Origin: Vibrio rotiferianus CAIM 577 = LMG 21460
Lineage (GTDB): Bacteria > Pseudomonadota > Gammaproteobacteria > Enterobacterales > Vibrionaceae
DNA: 64,000 nucleotides
Direction of reading: 5' to 3'
Assembly (NCBI RefSeq): GCF_002741985.1
Contig: NZ_APHW01000104.1
Span: 62,001-126,000 of the forward strand
This document shows positions 8,218-17,212 of the stretch, piece after piece. Each line of letters starts with the position of its first letter. Position 1 is the stretch's first letter. The notes under the pieces are model-generated. The model saw only the letters and a list, made by a program, of their open reading frames with translations, was not told the DNA's origin and searched no databases. The position numbers and the translations under genes are program-made.

Positions 8218-8835
8218 CTATCGGTTGAAGCGATCAGTTTTAATAAAGTGATCGATCTGCGCTGGAACATAGGTGTTGTAGATAAGACTTGTATGAGTTT
8301 GTTTAGTCTCAATATGGTCTTGCATGCCTTCTAAGCGAGTCTCATCGACGGTAACGGTGCCGTCAGACATGGTGTTGTCTCTGTGCATCAGAATAGGGCG
8401 TGCGCCAATTGCCATCGTGCCCGCGATGCTGCCGAGCTTCTGTGGAAAGCTCCAGACATCGTCGTGTTGGTTCAAACCATGGTACGGTGAATTGCCAAGT
8501 ATTGCGCCTAAGCCGAGGTCTTGAATACGAGAAACGATGGATGCCCCTTTAAGCGGTGAACCAATCGCTATGACGTGAGAGATAAGGCTAGAAGCTGGTT
8601 CTCTACTCGCAAGATAACGTTTAATCATCAAACCACCTAGACTATGACCAACCAGCACATTGGTCGTATTAAGGTTCAGGCCTTTATCTATCGAATCAAA
8701 CAGTGTTTCTTCGTTAATAGAGACCGTGTTGTAACTCAGTACTTGGGTTTCATAACCCAGCTTTCGCAGTTTTTGGCTAAGAGGCTGCATGACCAGCCCA
8801 TGCATATAAAGACCATGTAAGATGATGATTTTCAT
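8218..8835 (-). CDS. Alpha/beta hydrolase, lipase-like
   Basis: A 205-residue serine hydrolase. The N-terminus IIILHGLYMHG supplies the oxyanion-hole HG motif, the nucleophile elbow is GHSLGG with Ser65, an acidic residue lies in MSDGTVTVDET, and the likely catalytic His is in KQTHTSLIYN near the C-terminus. No signal peptide is seen, so it is probably cytoplasmic. It resembles the small acylhydrolase/PGAP1-like lipases that take esterified lipids. It sits 59 bases downstream of the MFS-acyltransferase gene on the same strand, which fits a role in phospholipid or lysophospholipid turnover; this link is inference. Confidence 0.8.
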   Translation of the reverse strand: MKIIILHGLYMHGLVMQPLSQKLRKLGYETQVLSYNTVSINEETLFDSIDKGLNLNTTNVLVGHSLGGLMIKRYLASREPASSLISHVIAIGSPLKGASIVSRIQDLGLGAILGNSPYHGLNQHDDVWSFPQKLGSIAGTMAIGARPILMHRDNTMSDGTVTVDETRLEGMQDHIETKQTHTSLIYNTYVPAQIDHFIKTDRFNR

Positions 8836-8894
8836 AATACCTCCCAGATTTATGACGTTGATTTCATTCTACTAAACTCTGTACTCAACTACTG

Positions 8895-10751
8895 TCAGCG
8901 AATTAGCAAATCTTGCACTTCTTTTTGTAACAAATGGCGATCCAGTTTCATTGGTTGTAATAACTCACCGATATTGACTTCGATGCGAGACCAAAAACGA
9001 GTAGGGCGCTTCGTTAACGCATGTCCGTCTTTATGGCTGAAGAAAGAACCCCATAAGCCTTTTAGTGCCATCGGGATTACAGGAACCGGTGTACGCTTCA
9101 AAATCTTTTCGACCCCGGGTCTGAACTCGCCTAGTTCGCCATTTGAGGTCAAACGACCTTCAGGGAAGATACAAACTACTTCATCGTTATTAAGCGCTTG
9201 CTCAATCTGTTCGAAAGCTTTTTTATAAGTCTCTGCGCATTTGCGTGGAGAGCAGATTGGGATCACGCCCGCATGGCGGAAAACATACTTAAGAACAGGC
9301 AGCTCACTAATTGATTTGTCCATAACGAATCGAACAGGGCGGGTTGATGTGCCCATTAAAATCAGAGCGTCTACATAGCTTACATGGTTCGCCACCATCA
9401 AAGCAGCGCCTTGCTCCGGGATATGCTGACGACCTGTCACGGAAACTCTGTACAAACAGTGGCTTAGCAAGTAACTAACAAAGCGTTGGGTAAACTCAGG
9501 AACTTGGCGGTAAACGTAGATTGCCACCATGAAGTTACCTATCGCTAAAATGGCAAACAGTTCAACAATAGAGAAATCTAAAACACTCAAAACCAGTATG
9601 GAAACAGCAGCAGAAGCGACCATAAACAGTGCGTTCATGATGTTGTTGGCTGCAATTGATTGAGCACTCTCACCTTCATCTGAGCGTGATTGGATGAAAG
9701 CGTAAAGAGGTACAATAAACACACCACCGCTTACGCCAACTAAGAACAAGTCGATCATTACTCGAATATGAGAAGACTGAGCTACAAAGCTTTGTACATC
9801 GTAGTAATGAGTAGGGAAAGACTCGATAGCGGGCACTGCCCAGAGTAGATCAGCACTGAAAATCGTTAAACCCAAGATACCAAATGGAAGAATGCCTAGC
9901 TCAACTTGGTTAAATGATAACTTCTCACACAACCATGAACCCGTTGCCACACCAACAGAAAACAGAGCCAACAGCAGAGACACCACAGTGCTGTCTGCGA
10001 ATAGGTGCTCGCGAGCAAAATTAGGAAACTGAGTTAGGTATGTCGCGCCCATAAACCAGAACCAGCTGATGGCTAAAATTGACATCCAAATACCACGTTG
10101 CTTTTGTGCTAGCTTGAGCGTTCTCTTTAAGCCTGAAATTGGTTCAAACTTAACCTTATCGCTTTTCTTACTCGGCAGAGAAGGGATGTTAGCGCTGCTT
10201 AAAAAGCCCATAAGAGAAAGTGAAATGACAATGCAAGAGGCGATAATCATGCCGTTTGGAACTGCGAGCAGAAGACCTGCGCTCAATGTTCCAATAAGGA
10301 TAGAAAGGAATGTGCCCATTTCAACCCAAGCGTTGCCCTTGACTAACTCCTCAGATTTCAGTGCTTGAGGAAGCAATGCATATTTAACCGGGCCAAAGTA
10401 AGCCGACTGAGTTCCTGTCATGAACAGTAGAACCAGCATTAGAATGGAGCTTTGTGTCATGATGGCAGTTGCTGCACAGCTCATGATCACTAATTCGATA
10501 AGTTTTAAGCGACGGATCAGCTTGGCTTTGTCCATGTTGTCAGCAATCGCACCTGCGTGGGCAGAGAATAGAAAGAAGGGAAGGATAAACAAGCCTGCAG
10601 CAAGATTAACAAAAAGGTCGACTGACATCGGCAGTGAGTCAATTTGGCTATATGTCACCATCAGTAAAAGAACGTTTTTATAGATGTTGTCATTCAGTGC
10701 GCCTAAACACTGAGTAACGAAATAGGGGAAGAATCGTTTAGTGAGAAACAT
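8895..10751 (-). CDS. MFS transporter fused to 1-acyl-glycerophosphate acyltransferase
   Basis: A 618-residue two-domain protein. Residues about 1-400 form a 12-segment major facilitator module of the lysophospholipid transporter (LplT) type, beginning RFFPYFVTQCLGALNDN. Residues about 415-618 form a PlsC-type acyltransferase with the HX4D catalytic motif in ANHVSYVDAL and the substrate motif FPEGRLTSNGELGEF. This equals an Aas/LplT system lacking the acyl-ACP synthetase part. It should flip lysophospholipids inward and re-acylate them in the inner membrane. The downstream hydrolase gene may belong to the same lipid-repair unit. Confidence 0.88.
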   Translation of the reverse strand: MFLTKRFFPYFVTQCLGALNDNIYKNVLLLMVTYSQIDSLPMSVDLFVNLAAGLFILPFFLFSAHAGAIADNMDKAKLIRRLKLIELVIMSCAATAIMTQSSILMLVLLFMTGTQSAYFGPVKYALLPQALKSEELVKGNAWVEMGTFLSILIGTLSAGLLLAVPNGMIIASCIVISLSLMGFLSSANIPSLPSKKSDKVKFEPISGLKRTLKLAQKQRGIWMSILAISWFWFMGATYLTQFPNFAREHLFADSTVVSLLLALFSVGVATGSWLCEKLSFNQVELGILPFGILGLTIFSADLLWAVPAIESFPTHYYDVQSFVAQSSHIRVMIDLFLVGVSGGVFIVPLYAFIQSRSDEGESAQSIAANNIMNALFMVASAAVSILVLSVLDFSIVELFAILAIGNFMVAIYVYRQVPEFTQRFVSYLLSHCLYRVSVTGRQHIPEQGAALMVANHVSYVDALILMGTSTRPVRFVMDKSISELPVLKYVFRHAGVIPICSPRKCAETYKKAFEQIEQALNNDEVVCIFPEGRLTSNGELGEFRPGVEKILKRTPVPVIPMALKGLWGSFFSHKDGHALTKRPTRFWSRIEVNIGELLQPMKLDRHLLQKEVQDLLIR

Positions 10752-10934
10752 GCTGGCTCCATAAGTGCAAAGTCGCGTTGAGATGAGAGCACTTTAAAGG
10801 TTGAGCTAAAGGAAGCCAGCGTGGCGGTAAGAGTTACGTTATGAGAAACCAAAAGTAACACTTGATGCTACTTTTAGTTTCACAAAATGGTGAACCTGCA
10901 AGGTCTGGTGCTTTTATATGTTACGAAGATGCAA

Positions 10935-11293
10935 TTAATATCGGTACCAGATACTGAACATTCTCAATGTGACAAACAGAATAAATCCAGATAGCCCAAT
11001 AAAACCCAAAGTGATGAGATAAAAGAACAGGCGGACAATGCGAGCTTTTGTCCGTTTGAAAATGCCGAGCTTGGAGTGATCTCCGGAACATGCTGAAAAG
11101 TAGAGATTATCACCCACGCCGAGAGTGCCCATAGCGCAGCCACACCACTCGGAATAAGATAAGACTCTTTGACCATGTCGGAGAGCTTGAAGAGTGTGGT
11201 GAGAAATACCGCAAACCCACCAAGGGCAATTAACAAGAACAGAGGTTGGATAGGACTTAGCTTGATGGAAAATGTTTTGAGTTTATCGAGCAT
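10935..11293 (-). pseudogene. Small membrane protein gene with probable frameshift
   Basis: From the ATG at 11293 (RBS AGAGGA) the first frame encodes two good membrane segments (PLFLLIALGGFAVFLTTLF and YLIPSGVAALWALSAWVII). After STFQHVPE near 11082 it continues into a poor C-terminus ending at 10964. In the +1 frame the DNA encodes a basic linker (KLGIFKRTKARIVRLF) and a clean final membrane helix (TLGFIGLSGFILFVTL) ending at 10935. Adding one base around 11080-11084 joins these into a coherent protein of about 119 residues with basic and hydrophobic blocks in the expected order. So the gene is either mutated or carries a sequence error. It lies ten bases after the XRE regulator gene. Confidence 0.65.
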
Positions 11294-11303
11294 CGAATAT
11301 CCT

Positions 11304-12041
11304 CTATTTGCGTTCCCAAGAGCTAAATAATGGGAATGTCCAACGACGCATCGCAATCACCAGAGAGGTACCGTGCTTCTCGTTCATGTCTAGTGACTCG
11401 TCGCTTTGGCAAACCTGGTAAAACTCATCAATGACCTTTTGTAGCTTAGCCTGCATCTTCTTATTGGTTGGCAAGCTCATTAAGCCTGTAGCCATCACCA
11501 GTTTTTCATCTTCAGCAGAGAAGTAACTTTGGAAGAAGGCGTCTTGCACTTGTTGCTGAAAGAAGCGCTGGATAGGGCCGCCAGTATGCCAACGGAAAGT
11601 TGGGGAAATGCGTAGACGAATCTTATTGCCTGGCAGCAGGTCAATGATATCGAGACGGTCGAGTTGCGCGAGCTTTTGTATCAACTCCAATTCATCAAAG
11701 GTGTATTGCTCGACAATTTGATCGAAACGATAGCCATTGACTACACACACAGCAACAAGCAATAAGCCTTTATCGTCGACGAGTTGCTTTTCTTGCTCTA
11801 ATGTCAGTGATTCCAGCCCCTTATTGTGTGCTGCTGCCAGCTTAAACAACTCTGCCATCTCTAAACCTATCAGCTGACAGATACGCTCCAATCGGTCGAG
11901 ACTAATTTGACTGCCTTCTGCCAATAAACGTTTAACAGAGCCTTCACTCAACTCCAGATGCTGCGCGATGTCGACATAGTGTAAACCGGACAGTTTGAGT
12001 TGGCGTTTGAGCTCTTTAATTAGGTCGTGACTTTCCGACAT
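11304..12041 (-). CDS. XRE-family transcriptional regulator
   Basis: A 245-residue protein with an N-terminal Cro/CI-type helix-turn-helix (residues about 8-65: LKRQLKLSGLHYVDIAQHLE, then LSEGSVKRLLAEGS and LDRLERICQLIG). The C-terminal 170 residues are a helical domain of unknown function with a conserved-looking LRISPTFRWHTGGPIQRFF. It starts two bases after the stop of the HD hydrolase gene (TAATATG), so expression is coupled. Similar XRE proteins with this long C-terminal domain occur in gammaproteobacteria, but their targets are not known to me. Confidence 0.85.
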   Translation of the reverse strand: MSESHDLIKELKRQLKLSGLHYVDIAQHLELSEGSVKRLLAEGSQISLDRLERICQLIGLEMAELFKLAAAHNKGLESLTLEQEKQLVDDKGLLLVAVCVVNGYRFDQIVEQYTFDELELIQKLAQLDRLDIIDLLPGNKIRLRISPTFRWHTGGPIQRFFQQQVQDAFFQSYFSAEDEKLVMATGLMSLPTNKKMQAKLQKVIDEFYQVCQSDESLDMNEKHGTSLVIAMRRWTFPLFSSWERK

Positions 12042-12042
12042 A

Positions 12043-12696
12043 TTAACCTTCTACTTCTTGGCGTAACTGCTCTAGGTAAGATTGCATAAACGCTTTACGC
12101 TTCAAAGCTTCTTCATACGCCGTTTTGGTGTTCATGGTTTCTACAATTTTAAACAGTTTGGTTTGGAAGTGATCGATGGTGAATCGTTTATCTTCTAGTT
12201 CTCTATGTTCTGCAAACATGTCCTGTTCGTTATATAAGGCGGCATCAAATAAAGTACTGACTTGAATACAACGTGTCACACCAATTGCGCCAAGCGCATC
12301 TAAACGATCGGCATCTTGGACGATCTGAGCTTCCAAAGTATTCGGCGTAATGTTAGCACTAAAGCTGTGAGATTCGATCGCATGAGCAATGGCGTCATGA
12401 TACTGAGCGGGGTAGTCGATGCTTTCGAGGAACGAAACAGCTTTGGTTGCCGCGATCGTGGAGCTTTGCTTGCGATTTGGGTGGTCTTTCGGATAAGTGA
12501 AGCAATCGTGCAGATAGGCAGCGGGTAGGACAACGGCTAAGTCAGCACCTTCCTTTTGGGCAAGCTGGTGGGCAGTTTTCACCACGCGTTGGACGTGGCT
12601 TAGATCATGAGCAGCATCGGTTTGCATCTCTTGCTGCATAAACTGTAGGAACTGAGGCTCAAATTGGCTGAGCTCTGCTGGATTGAGTTGAGGCAT
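12043..12696 (-). CDS. HD-domain phosphohydrolase, YedJ-like
   Basis: A 217-residue metal-dependent phosphohydrolase. The HD-domain residues are visible in order: His in DAAHDLSHVQRV, the paired HD in AAYLHDCFTYPK, the downstream His in HAIESHSFSA, and the Asp in VQDADRLDALGAIG. The layout and length match the YedJ/PF01966 group of uncharacterised hydrolases. It is first in a three-gene unit with the XRE regulator and the small membrane protein. The substrate is unknown, possibly a nucleotide or phosphoester. Confidence 0.85.
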   Translation of the reverse strand: MPQLNPAELSQFEPQFLQFMQQEMQTDAAHDLSHVQRVVKTAHQLAQKEGADLAVVLPAAYLHDCFTYPKDHPNRKQSSTIAATKAVSFLESIDYPAQYHDAIAHAIESHSFSANITPNTLEAQIVQDADRLDALGAIGVTRCIQVSTLFDAALYNEQDMFAEHRELEDKRFTIDHFQTKLFKIVETMNTKTAYEEALKRKAFMQSYLEQLRQEVEG

Positions 12697-12711
12697 GGAT
12701 TTCTTCTAAAA

Positions 12712-12748
12712 AATAAAGGCTTAGACAGAGTATGCCTAAGCCTTTATT
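12712..12748 (-). terminator. Intrinsic terminator of the glycine-zipper lipoprotein gene
   Basis: Inverted repeat AATAAAGGCTTAG / CTAAGCCTTTATT with an 11-nt loop. It lies downstream of the leftward lipoprotein gene and upstream of the HD hydrolase gene. Confidence 0.75.
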
Positions 12749-12801
12749 AAATTGCCAAATGAGACGTTGTTATTGAGACGTTACAAGAAAGTCTCGTTAT
12801 T

Positions 12802-13572
12802 TTATTGAGTGCGGGTGAAACGGAATGTCTGTACTCTTTGCTCTGCTCCATCGATGTAGGCGTAGCTGTCGATGGTCCAGACGTTTGGTCCCGCAAAACC
12901 GAGTTCTACGCGCACATCACCGGTAGGGATACCTTGGTAAATAATGTCATTAATGTTCATCGGGTAGAAGTTGTAGCGATTGTTTTGCGACTGTTGCTCA
13001 CCAGCAAAAGCGACCGAGACGTTTTTTGCTTGGTTCGTTAGTGTTAACTGGTAGCCCGCTTGTGGGTCGAAGGTGAATGCTGCATTAAGATCAACGCCTT
13101 GTGAGTTGGTCACTTTAACATTCGCTTCTGTTGTTTTTGCCAGAGAGCCGTGTGCTTGCAACCCTTCTAAGCCTTTAAAATCGCGGTTGTGGTTTTGGAT
13201 ATTTACGCTCCATTCACCAACAAAGTTGTCGATCTCTTGCCATTGTTGAGGTCCATTGGTTGCCGCTGTGTTCTGACCGCTATTGATGCCACCAATCGCG
13301 TCGTTACGGCTGTCGTGACGGATGTTCTCACGGTTGTTCTGAATATCAGCACTTGCGCCTGCTACTCCTCCAGTTACACCGCCAGCAATAGCTCCTTTTA
13401 GTGCTAAATCAGCATCGCCCGTCAGGGCACCCATAGTAAGGCCTAGAAGTGCACCACCGGCTGCACCCTGTTTTGTTAATGCGTTTGGATCGTCTTCTCC
13501 CGGAGTCACGCATCCTGCAAGTAGGGGAAGAGATAGCGCCGCAACCAAAGTAGTTTTGTTAAAAATGTTCAT
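12802..13572 (-). CDS. Lipoprotein with glycine-zipper segment
   Basis: A 256-residue lipoprotein. The start at 13572 is preceded by CGGAG and opens a signal peptide with lipobox LLAGC. The first third contains a glycine-zipper region (KQGAAGGALLGLTMGALTG and AIAGGVTGGVAGAS), typical of membrane-associated outer-envelope lipoproteins. The C-terminal part (about residues 110-256) is a beta-rich domain with alternating polar/apolar residues (VEFGFAGPNVW-like segments, YAYIDGAEQRVQTFRF). No enzyme motif is visible. It is likely an outer-membrane or periplasmic envelope protein of unknown function. Confidence 0.75.
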   Translation of the reverse strand: MNIFNKTTLVAALSLPLLAGCVTPGEDDPNALTKQGAAGGALLGLTMGALTGDADLALKGAIAGGVTGGVAGASADIQNNRENIRHDSRNDAIGGINSGQNTAATNGPQQWQEIDNFVGEWSVNIQNHNRDFKGLEGLQAHGSLAKTTEANVKVTNSQGVDLNAAFTFDPQAGYQLTLTNQAKNVSVAFAGEQQSQNNRYNFYPMNINDIIYQGIPTGDVRVELGFAGPNVWTIDSYAYIDGAEQRVQTFRFTRTQ

Positions 13573-13642
13573 GTGTTTGCTCCGAGATGTTTGGTTCGAA
13601 ACTATTATTGAACACTGTTTCATTGTCCGTCTACTTATCTCG

Positions 13643-13663
13643 CTGATAACCACTGGTTATCAG
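13643..13663. promoter_or_regulatory. Perfect 21-bp palindrome upstream of lipoprotein gene
   Basis: Two perfect 10-bp arms, CTGATAACCA and TGGTTATCAG, separated by one base, centred 81 bases upstream of the lipoprotein start. There is no following T run, so it looks like an operator rather than a terminator. The stretch from 13573 to 13912 holds this and otherwise no gene that I can support. Confidence 0.45.
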
Positions 13664-13912
13664 TACGTGATGCCGAGTCACACTTGCTTAGTTGAGACTC
13701 TTCTGCCTTAAACTGAGCTGCCTTTTCTTCGAGCCAATGGTAAAGGAGTTAAACTCATTTAAAACAGTCATGACGGCAAGTTTTAACTAGGTTTGTGTTG
13801 TCCTATTTTTGAAAAGACATACCTTTATTTTTTATGATCTGTATCAAGCTTTGTTTATGCATGCGGAGATAGGATGCGGCCGAACAAAATATTATAAAAT
13901 TGGGGCCTGAGT

Positions 13913-14095
13913 GTGCAGGATCTTTATGAACTAGAGCGTAAGTTGGTGGAATGCGGCGCGGATATGAAAGGCTTAAAGGTTGTGCCAGCAATTATTGATG
14001 AAGATGGCGAGGTTGTTTATATAGGCAATTCGCCTTCGTTGCTAAGGAATGTCATTAGTTGCCGTAGACAGCTAACGCAACGCGGGAAGAAATAA
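13913..14095 (+). CDS. Small hypothetical protein
   Basis: A 60-residue acidic-then-basic protein starting at GTG, with a weak GGGG ribosome site about eight bases upstream. An in-frame stop only 16 bases upstream restricts the start. Predicted content is one helix (DLYELERKLVECG), a beta-hairpin-like part (VVPAIIDEDGEVVYIG) and a basic tail (SCRRQLTQRGKK). The immediately following strong terminator supports a real transcript. The family is not recognised. Confidence 0.55.
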   Translation: MQDLYELERKLVECGADMKGLKVVPAIIDEDGEVVYIGNSPSLLRNVISCRRQLTQRGKK

Positions 14096-14127
14096 AAAAA
14101 GGGTCTGATTTAAGTCAGACCCTTTTT
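14094..14127. terminator. Bidirectional intrinsic terminator
   Basis: Stem GGGTCTGA / TCAGACCC framed by seven A and six T. It separates the small hypothetical gene from the converging codBA operon. Confidence 0.88.
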
Positions 14128-14146
14128 TGTATTTTAAGCAAAGACT

Positions 14147-15424
14147 CTAGCGTTTGAAAGTCACTTGCTCTTGTTCACTAAGGTGAATATGTGTTGTTGC
14201 TGGTTGTGTTTCTGCAATCACTTTACCGTGACGAACTGAGTAACGAACTGGTACCTGACGACGAACTGCATCAAACCCATTTTCCGCAGGAAGAATAAGT
14301 AAGCTACCTGGTTTACCTGCTTCAATGCCGTGTTTGTCTTGAATGTTCAGCGTGCGTGCTGAATTGGTGCTGATCAGATCAAGTGAGTTGTTGATTTGGT
14401 CGTAACCCATTACCTGACATACGTGCAGACCCATGTGCAGCACTTGCAGCATGTTCGCTGTGCCCAGTGGGTACCAAGGATCGAAGACGTCATCGTGACC
14501 AAAACATACGTTGATGTTGGCATTCAGCATCTCTTTCACACGAGTCACACCACGGCGTTTCGGGTAATCATCAAAACGGCCTTGAAGGTGGATGTTGACC
14601 AATGGGTTTGCAACGAAGTTGATACCAGACATGCGCAGCAAACGGAATAGGCGAGATGCGTACGCACCGTTGTAAGAGCCCATCGCCGTTGTATGGCTTG
14701 CGGTTACCTTGTGGCCCATGTTGAACTTATGCGCTAGTGCTGCAAGCGTTTCAACAAAGCGAGATTGCTCGTCATCGATCTCATCACAGTGCACGTCGAT
14801 CAAACGGTCGTATTTTTGTGCCAGCTCGAAAACGTAGTGCAGAGACTCAATGCCGTACTCACGAGTGAATTCAAAGTGAGGAATCGCACCAATAACGTCA
14901 GCACCCAGCTGAACCGCCTCTTCTAGCAGCTCTTTACCATTCGGGTAAGACAGAATGCCTTCTTGCGGAAACGCAACGATTTGAATGTCTACCCACTCTT
15001 TCATTTCTTCACGAACTTCTACCATTGCTTTTAGAGCAATTAGAGTAGGGTCAGAAACATCAACGTGAGTACGAACGTGTTGTACGCCGTTTGCAATTTG
15101 CCATTTCAGAGTTTGCTTAGCGCGTGATTTCACGTCTTCAATCGACAGCGTCTCTTTGCGCTCAGCCCAACGCTCGATACCTTCGAAAAGCGTACCGGAG
15201 ATGTTCCAGCTCGGCTCACCGGCGGTTTGGGTAGTGTCTAGGTGAATATGCGGCTCACAGAAAGGTGCGACAGCCATGCCGCCCTCCGCATCAAGAACAT
15301 CACCTGTGTAATTTAGTTCTACATTATTGTCTTCAATACGCTTGAATTGACCATCCTCAATCAAAATTTGCTGGAGACCTTCCTGTCCCTTAAGCGTTGC
15401 GTTCTTGATCAATAGTGTTGTCAT
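14147..15424 (-). CDS. codA: Cytosine deaminase
   Basis: A 425-residue amidohydrolase-superfamily enzyme close to the 427 residues of E. coli CodA. It deaminates cytosine to uracil for pyrimidine salvage. Metal and catalytic motifs are visible: HIHLD after [18 protein letters not shown] (the His/Asp/Glu cluster), HTTAMGSYN, and [15 protein letters not shown] with the catalytic Asp. It starts nine bases after the stop of codB, in the order codB-codA as in E. coli. Control by purine availability is likely given the PurR-like box upstream of codB. Confidence 0.93.
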   Translation of the reverse strand: MTTLLIKNATLKGQEGLQQILIEDGQFKRIEDNNVELNYTGDVLDAEGGMAVAPFCEPHIHLDTTQTAGEPSWNISGTLFEGIERWAERKETLSIEDVKSRAKQTLKWQIANGVQHVRTHVDVSDPTLIALKAMVEVREEMKEWVDIQIVAFPQEGILSYPNGKELLEEAVQLGADVIGAIPHFEFTREYGIESLHYVFELAQKYDRLIDVHCDEIDDEQSRFVETLAALAHKFNMGHKVTASHTTAMGSYNGAYASRLFRLLRMSGINFVANPLVNIHLQGRFDDYPKRRGVTRVKEMLNANINVCFGHDDVFDPWYPLGTANMLQVLHMGLHVCQVMGYDQINNSLDLISTNSARTLNIQDKHGIEAGKPGSLLILPAENGFDAVRRQVPVRYSVRHGKVIAETQPATTHIHLSEQEQVTFKR

Positions 15425-15433
15425 GATGGTTCC

Positions 15434-16672
15434 TTACGCTGGCTGCTGTGCCAGTGTCTTTTTATTAAGAATAGGATTTAGAATAAGGTAGCTGATTGTG
15501 CCGCCCAGTACTGCGTTTACAGGTACCACTCCCGGAAGGAAGTGACCAGCTGCAACACCAATCGCCACTGCGATAATGCCTGCCCAGTTAACCGTTTGGA
15601 ACTCTGCTGCTGCGAAATTTGTGTAACGCTTACGGTTCATGAAGAAGTCCGCAATGATTACGCCGCCAATTGGTGGAATTGCAAGCGATAGGAACGTTAA
15701 CCAGCCTACAAAGTTATTGTACAACCATAGTGCACACAAAGTACCGACTAAACCGTTCGCCATAGAGATGTATTTGCTTGGCAAACCAGTGATGTTTGAG
15801 AAACCTAGGCCCGATGCGTAAAGCGCATTGTCGTTGGTTGTCCAAATGTTTAAACCAAGCACGATGATAGCTGGGATTAGAAGACCTTGAGCGATCATCA
15901 CTTCTGAAATGTCTGATTGGCCAGTTACCGCAGCGCCTGCTGCGCCGAAAATGAACATCAGTGAGTTACCGATAAAGAACGCCACCATAGTGACCATCAC
16001 TGCACCTTTTGGCTTTTTGCCGAATCGTACGAAGTCCGCAGTCAGGGTACCCGCGCTGACGAATGAGCCAACGACCATTGCAAGCGCTACAGAAAAATCG
16101 ATTGGTTGTGCTGGTTGTACTTTTTGTAGCTCAGCCACACCACCCACGCTGTTTACCGCTTCTACTACCGAGTATCCGCCGAGTAACGCAATCGCTGGAA
16201 CTGCAATCGCAGATAGCACCATAAGCGCAGAGATACCGAAGTAAACCGTTGCAGTCATTAATAGACCAGAAATGATGATGAGAGTGTTTGTATCGATGCC
16301 TGTTGCTTTGTTTACTGGAATAGCAAACATCGCCACGCCAACACCAAACCAACCAACTTGTGTGCCGCCAAGAAGAGCGGAAGGAAGCCAAGAGCCTTTA
16401 GAGCCAAAAGAGAAACGAGCGAGGAGGTGAGTAGAGAGACCAGTAGAAGCGCCGATGTAACCGAGGAAAGAAGTGTAGATGCCGAGGATTAGGTTACCAA
16501 TGAGAACAGCGAGGAAGAAATCATCAAAAGAAAGTCCAGTACCGAGCGAACCGCCCGTCCACATACTTGCGGAGAAGAAAGTGAGTCCCAACATAACCAT
16601 GGTTAATGATGCAACACCCTTTCTGGCAGTGTTAGGGACTGGTCCAAGACTGTAGTTATTGTCTGCAGCCAT
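15434..16672 (-). CDS. codB: Cytosine permease
   Basis: A 412-residue NCS1-family nucleobase:cation symporter with about 12 hydrophobic segments. It begins with the polar N-terminus DNNYSLGPVPNTARKG, found in CodB. SMWTGGSLGTGLSFDDFF and TNDNALYASGLGFSNI are the substrate-region signatures of the family. It imports cytosine across the inner membrane for CodA, whose gene follows nine bases downstream. The 814-bp region upstream of its ATG also carries the qrr gene. Confidence 0.92.
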   Translation of the reverse strand: MAADNNYSLGPVPNTARKGVASLTMVMLGLTFFSASMWTGGSLGTGLSFDDFFLAVLIGNLILGIYTSFLGYIGASTGLSTHLLARFSFGSKGSWLPSALLGGTQVGWFGVGVAMFAIPVNKATGIDTNTLIIISGLLMTATVYFGISALMVLSAIAVPAIALLGGYSVVEAVNSVGGVAELQKVQPAQPIDFSVALAMVVGSFVSAGTLTADFVRFGKKPKGAVMVTMVAFFIGNSLMFIFGAAGAAVTGQSDISEVMIAQGLLIPAIIVLGLNIWTTNDNALYASGLGFSNITGLPSKYISMANGLVGTLCALWLYNNFVGWLTFLSLAIPPIGGVIIADFFMNRKRYTNFAAAEFQTVNWAGIIAVAIGVAAGHFLPGVVPVNAVLGGTISYLILNPILNKKTLAQQPA

Positions 16673-17212
16673 TTTTACCTCCGCAAAGAAAATTAAAATG
16701 AATTATAGAACCCAATTTCTGGGCAAACGGCGCGTATTATCGTGATGTAAATCTCATAGTCAATGAGTTTTTTGTCACTTAAACGTTTACTGTGAGATTT
16801 GTGTTCTTATATTTCTTTAAAAACATATAGTTATTGATTTTTTAAAAGTCAAAAAAGTTTGGCTGTTGATGGGCTTTTTGGCCTGTTATGTGTAATGAAA
16901 TCGGTGTCATTGGTCTTACTGTTATATTTCATCATATTTCTATGATTTGTTTATAAAATGGCACAGTGATTGATTTGAATGATGTTTGGCAAACGTTTTC
17001 CTATGCTTGCTGGGAAGTGTTGTTCGTTATTTGAACATAAATACGATTGTTTTCTTTGTTTTTTGTGGCTTTTGTTGATTTGTTTTTGTGAGAGCTTCTT
17101 TTGTTGTGGTTAACTTTGGGTTTTTATGTGTGTAATCGATTGTAAAAAATCAAACAAATTGATTTAAGAGGGTGGGGAAAGTAAATAGGGAAATTTGGAA
17201 AGGGCTAGATAA
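16673..17212. other. AT-rich intergenic region upstream of codB
   Basis: About 540 bases of T/A-rich DNA between the codB start and the qrr terminator. No reading frame worth calling is present. It contains the PurR-like site listed separately and a second inverted repeat around 16778-16793 with the same AAACGTTT core. The codBA promoter should lie here; no confident -35/-10 pair was found by eye. Confidence 0.5.
16987..17002. promoter_or_regulatory. PurR-like operator
   Basis: TGGCAAACGTTTTCCT matches the PurR consensus ANGCAANCGNTTNCNT at all but the first position. In E. coli codBA belongs to the PurR regulon, so repression by PurR with hypoxanthine or guanine is expected. The site is 315 bases from the codB ATG, farther than usual, which implies a distal promoter with a long leader. 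Confidence 0.6.

Noticed and set aside
13643-13663. Palindrome considered as a LuxR/HapR box
   Set aside because: Half-sites TGATAA and TTATCA are present but separated by about five bases too many.
16778-16793. Second PurR-like palindrome ACTTAAACGTTTACTG
   Set aside because: Three mismatches to the consensus, including the key GC positions; kept only as a dyad in the intergenic note.
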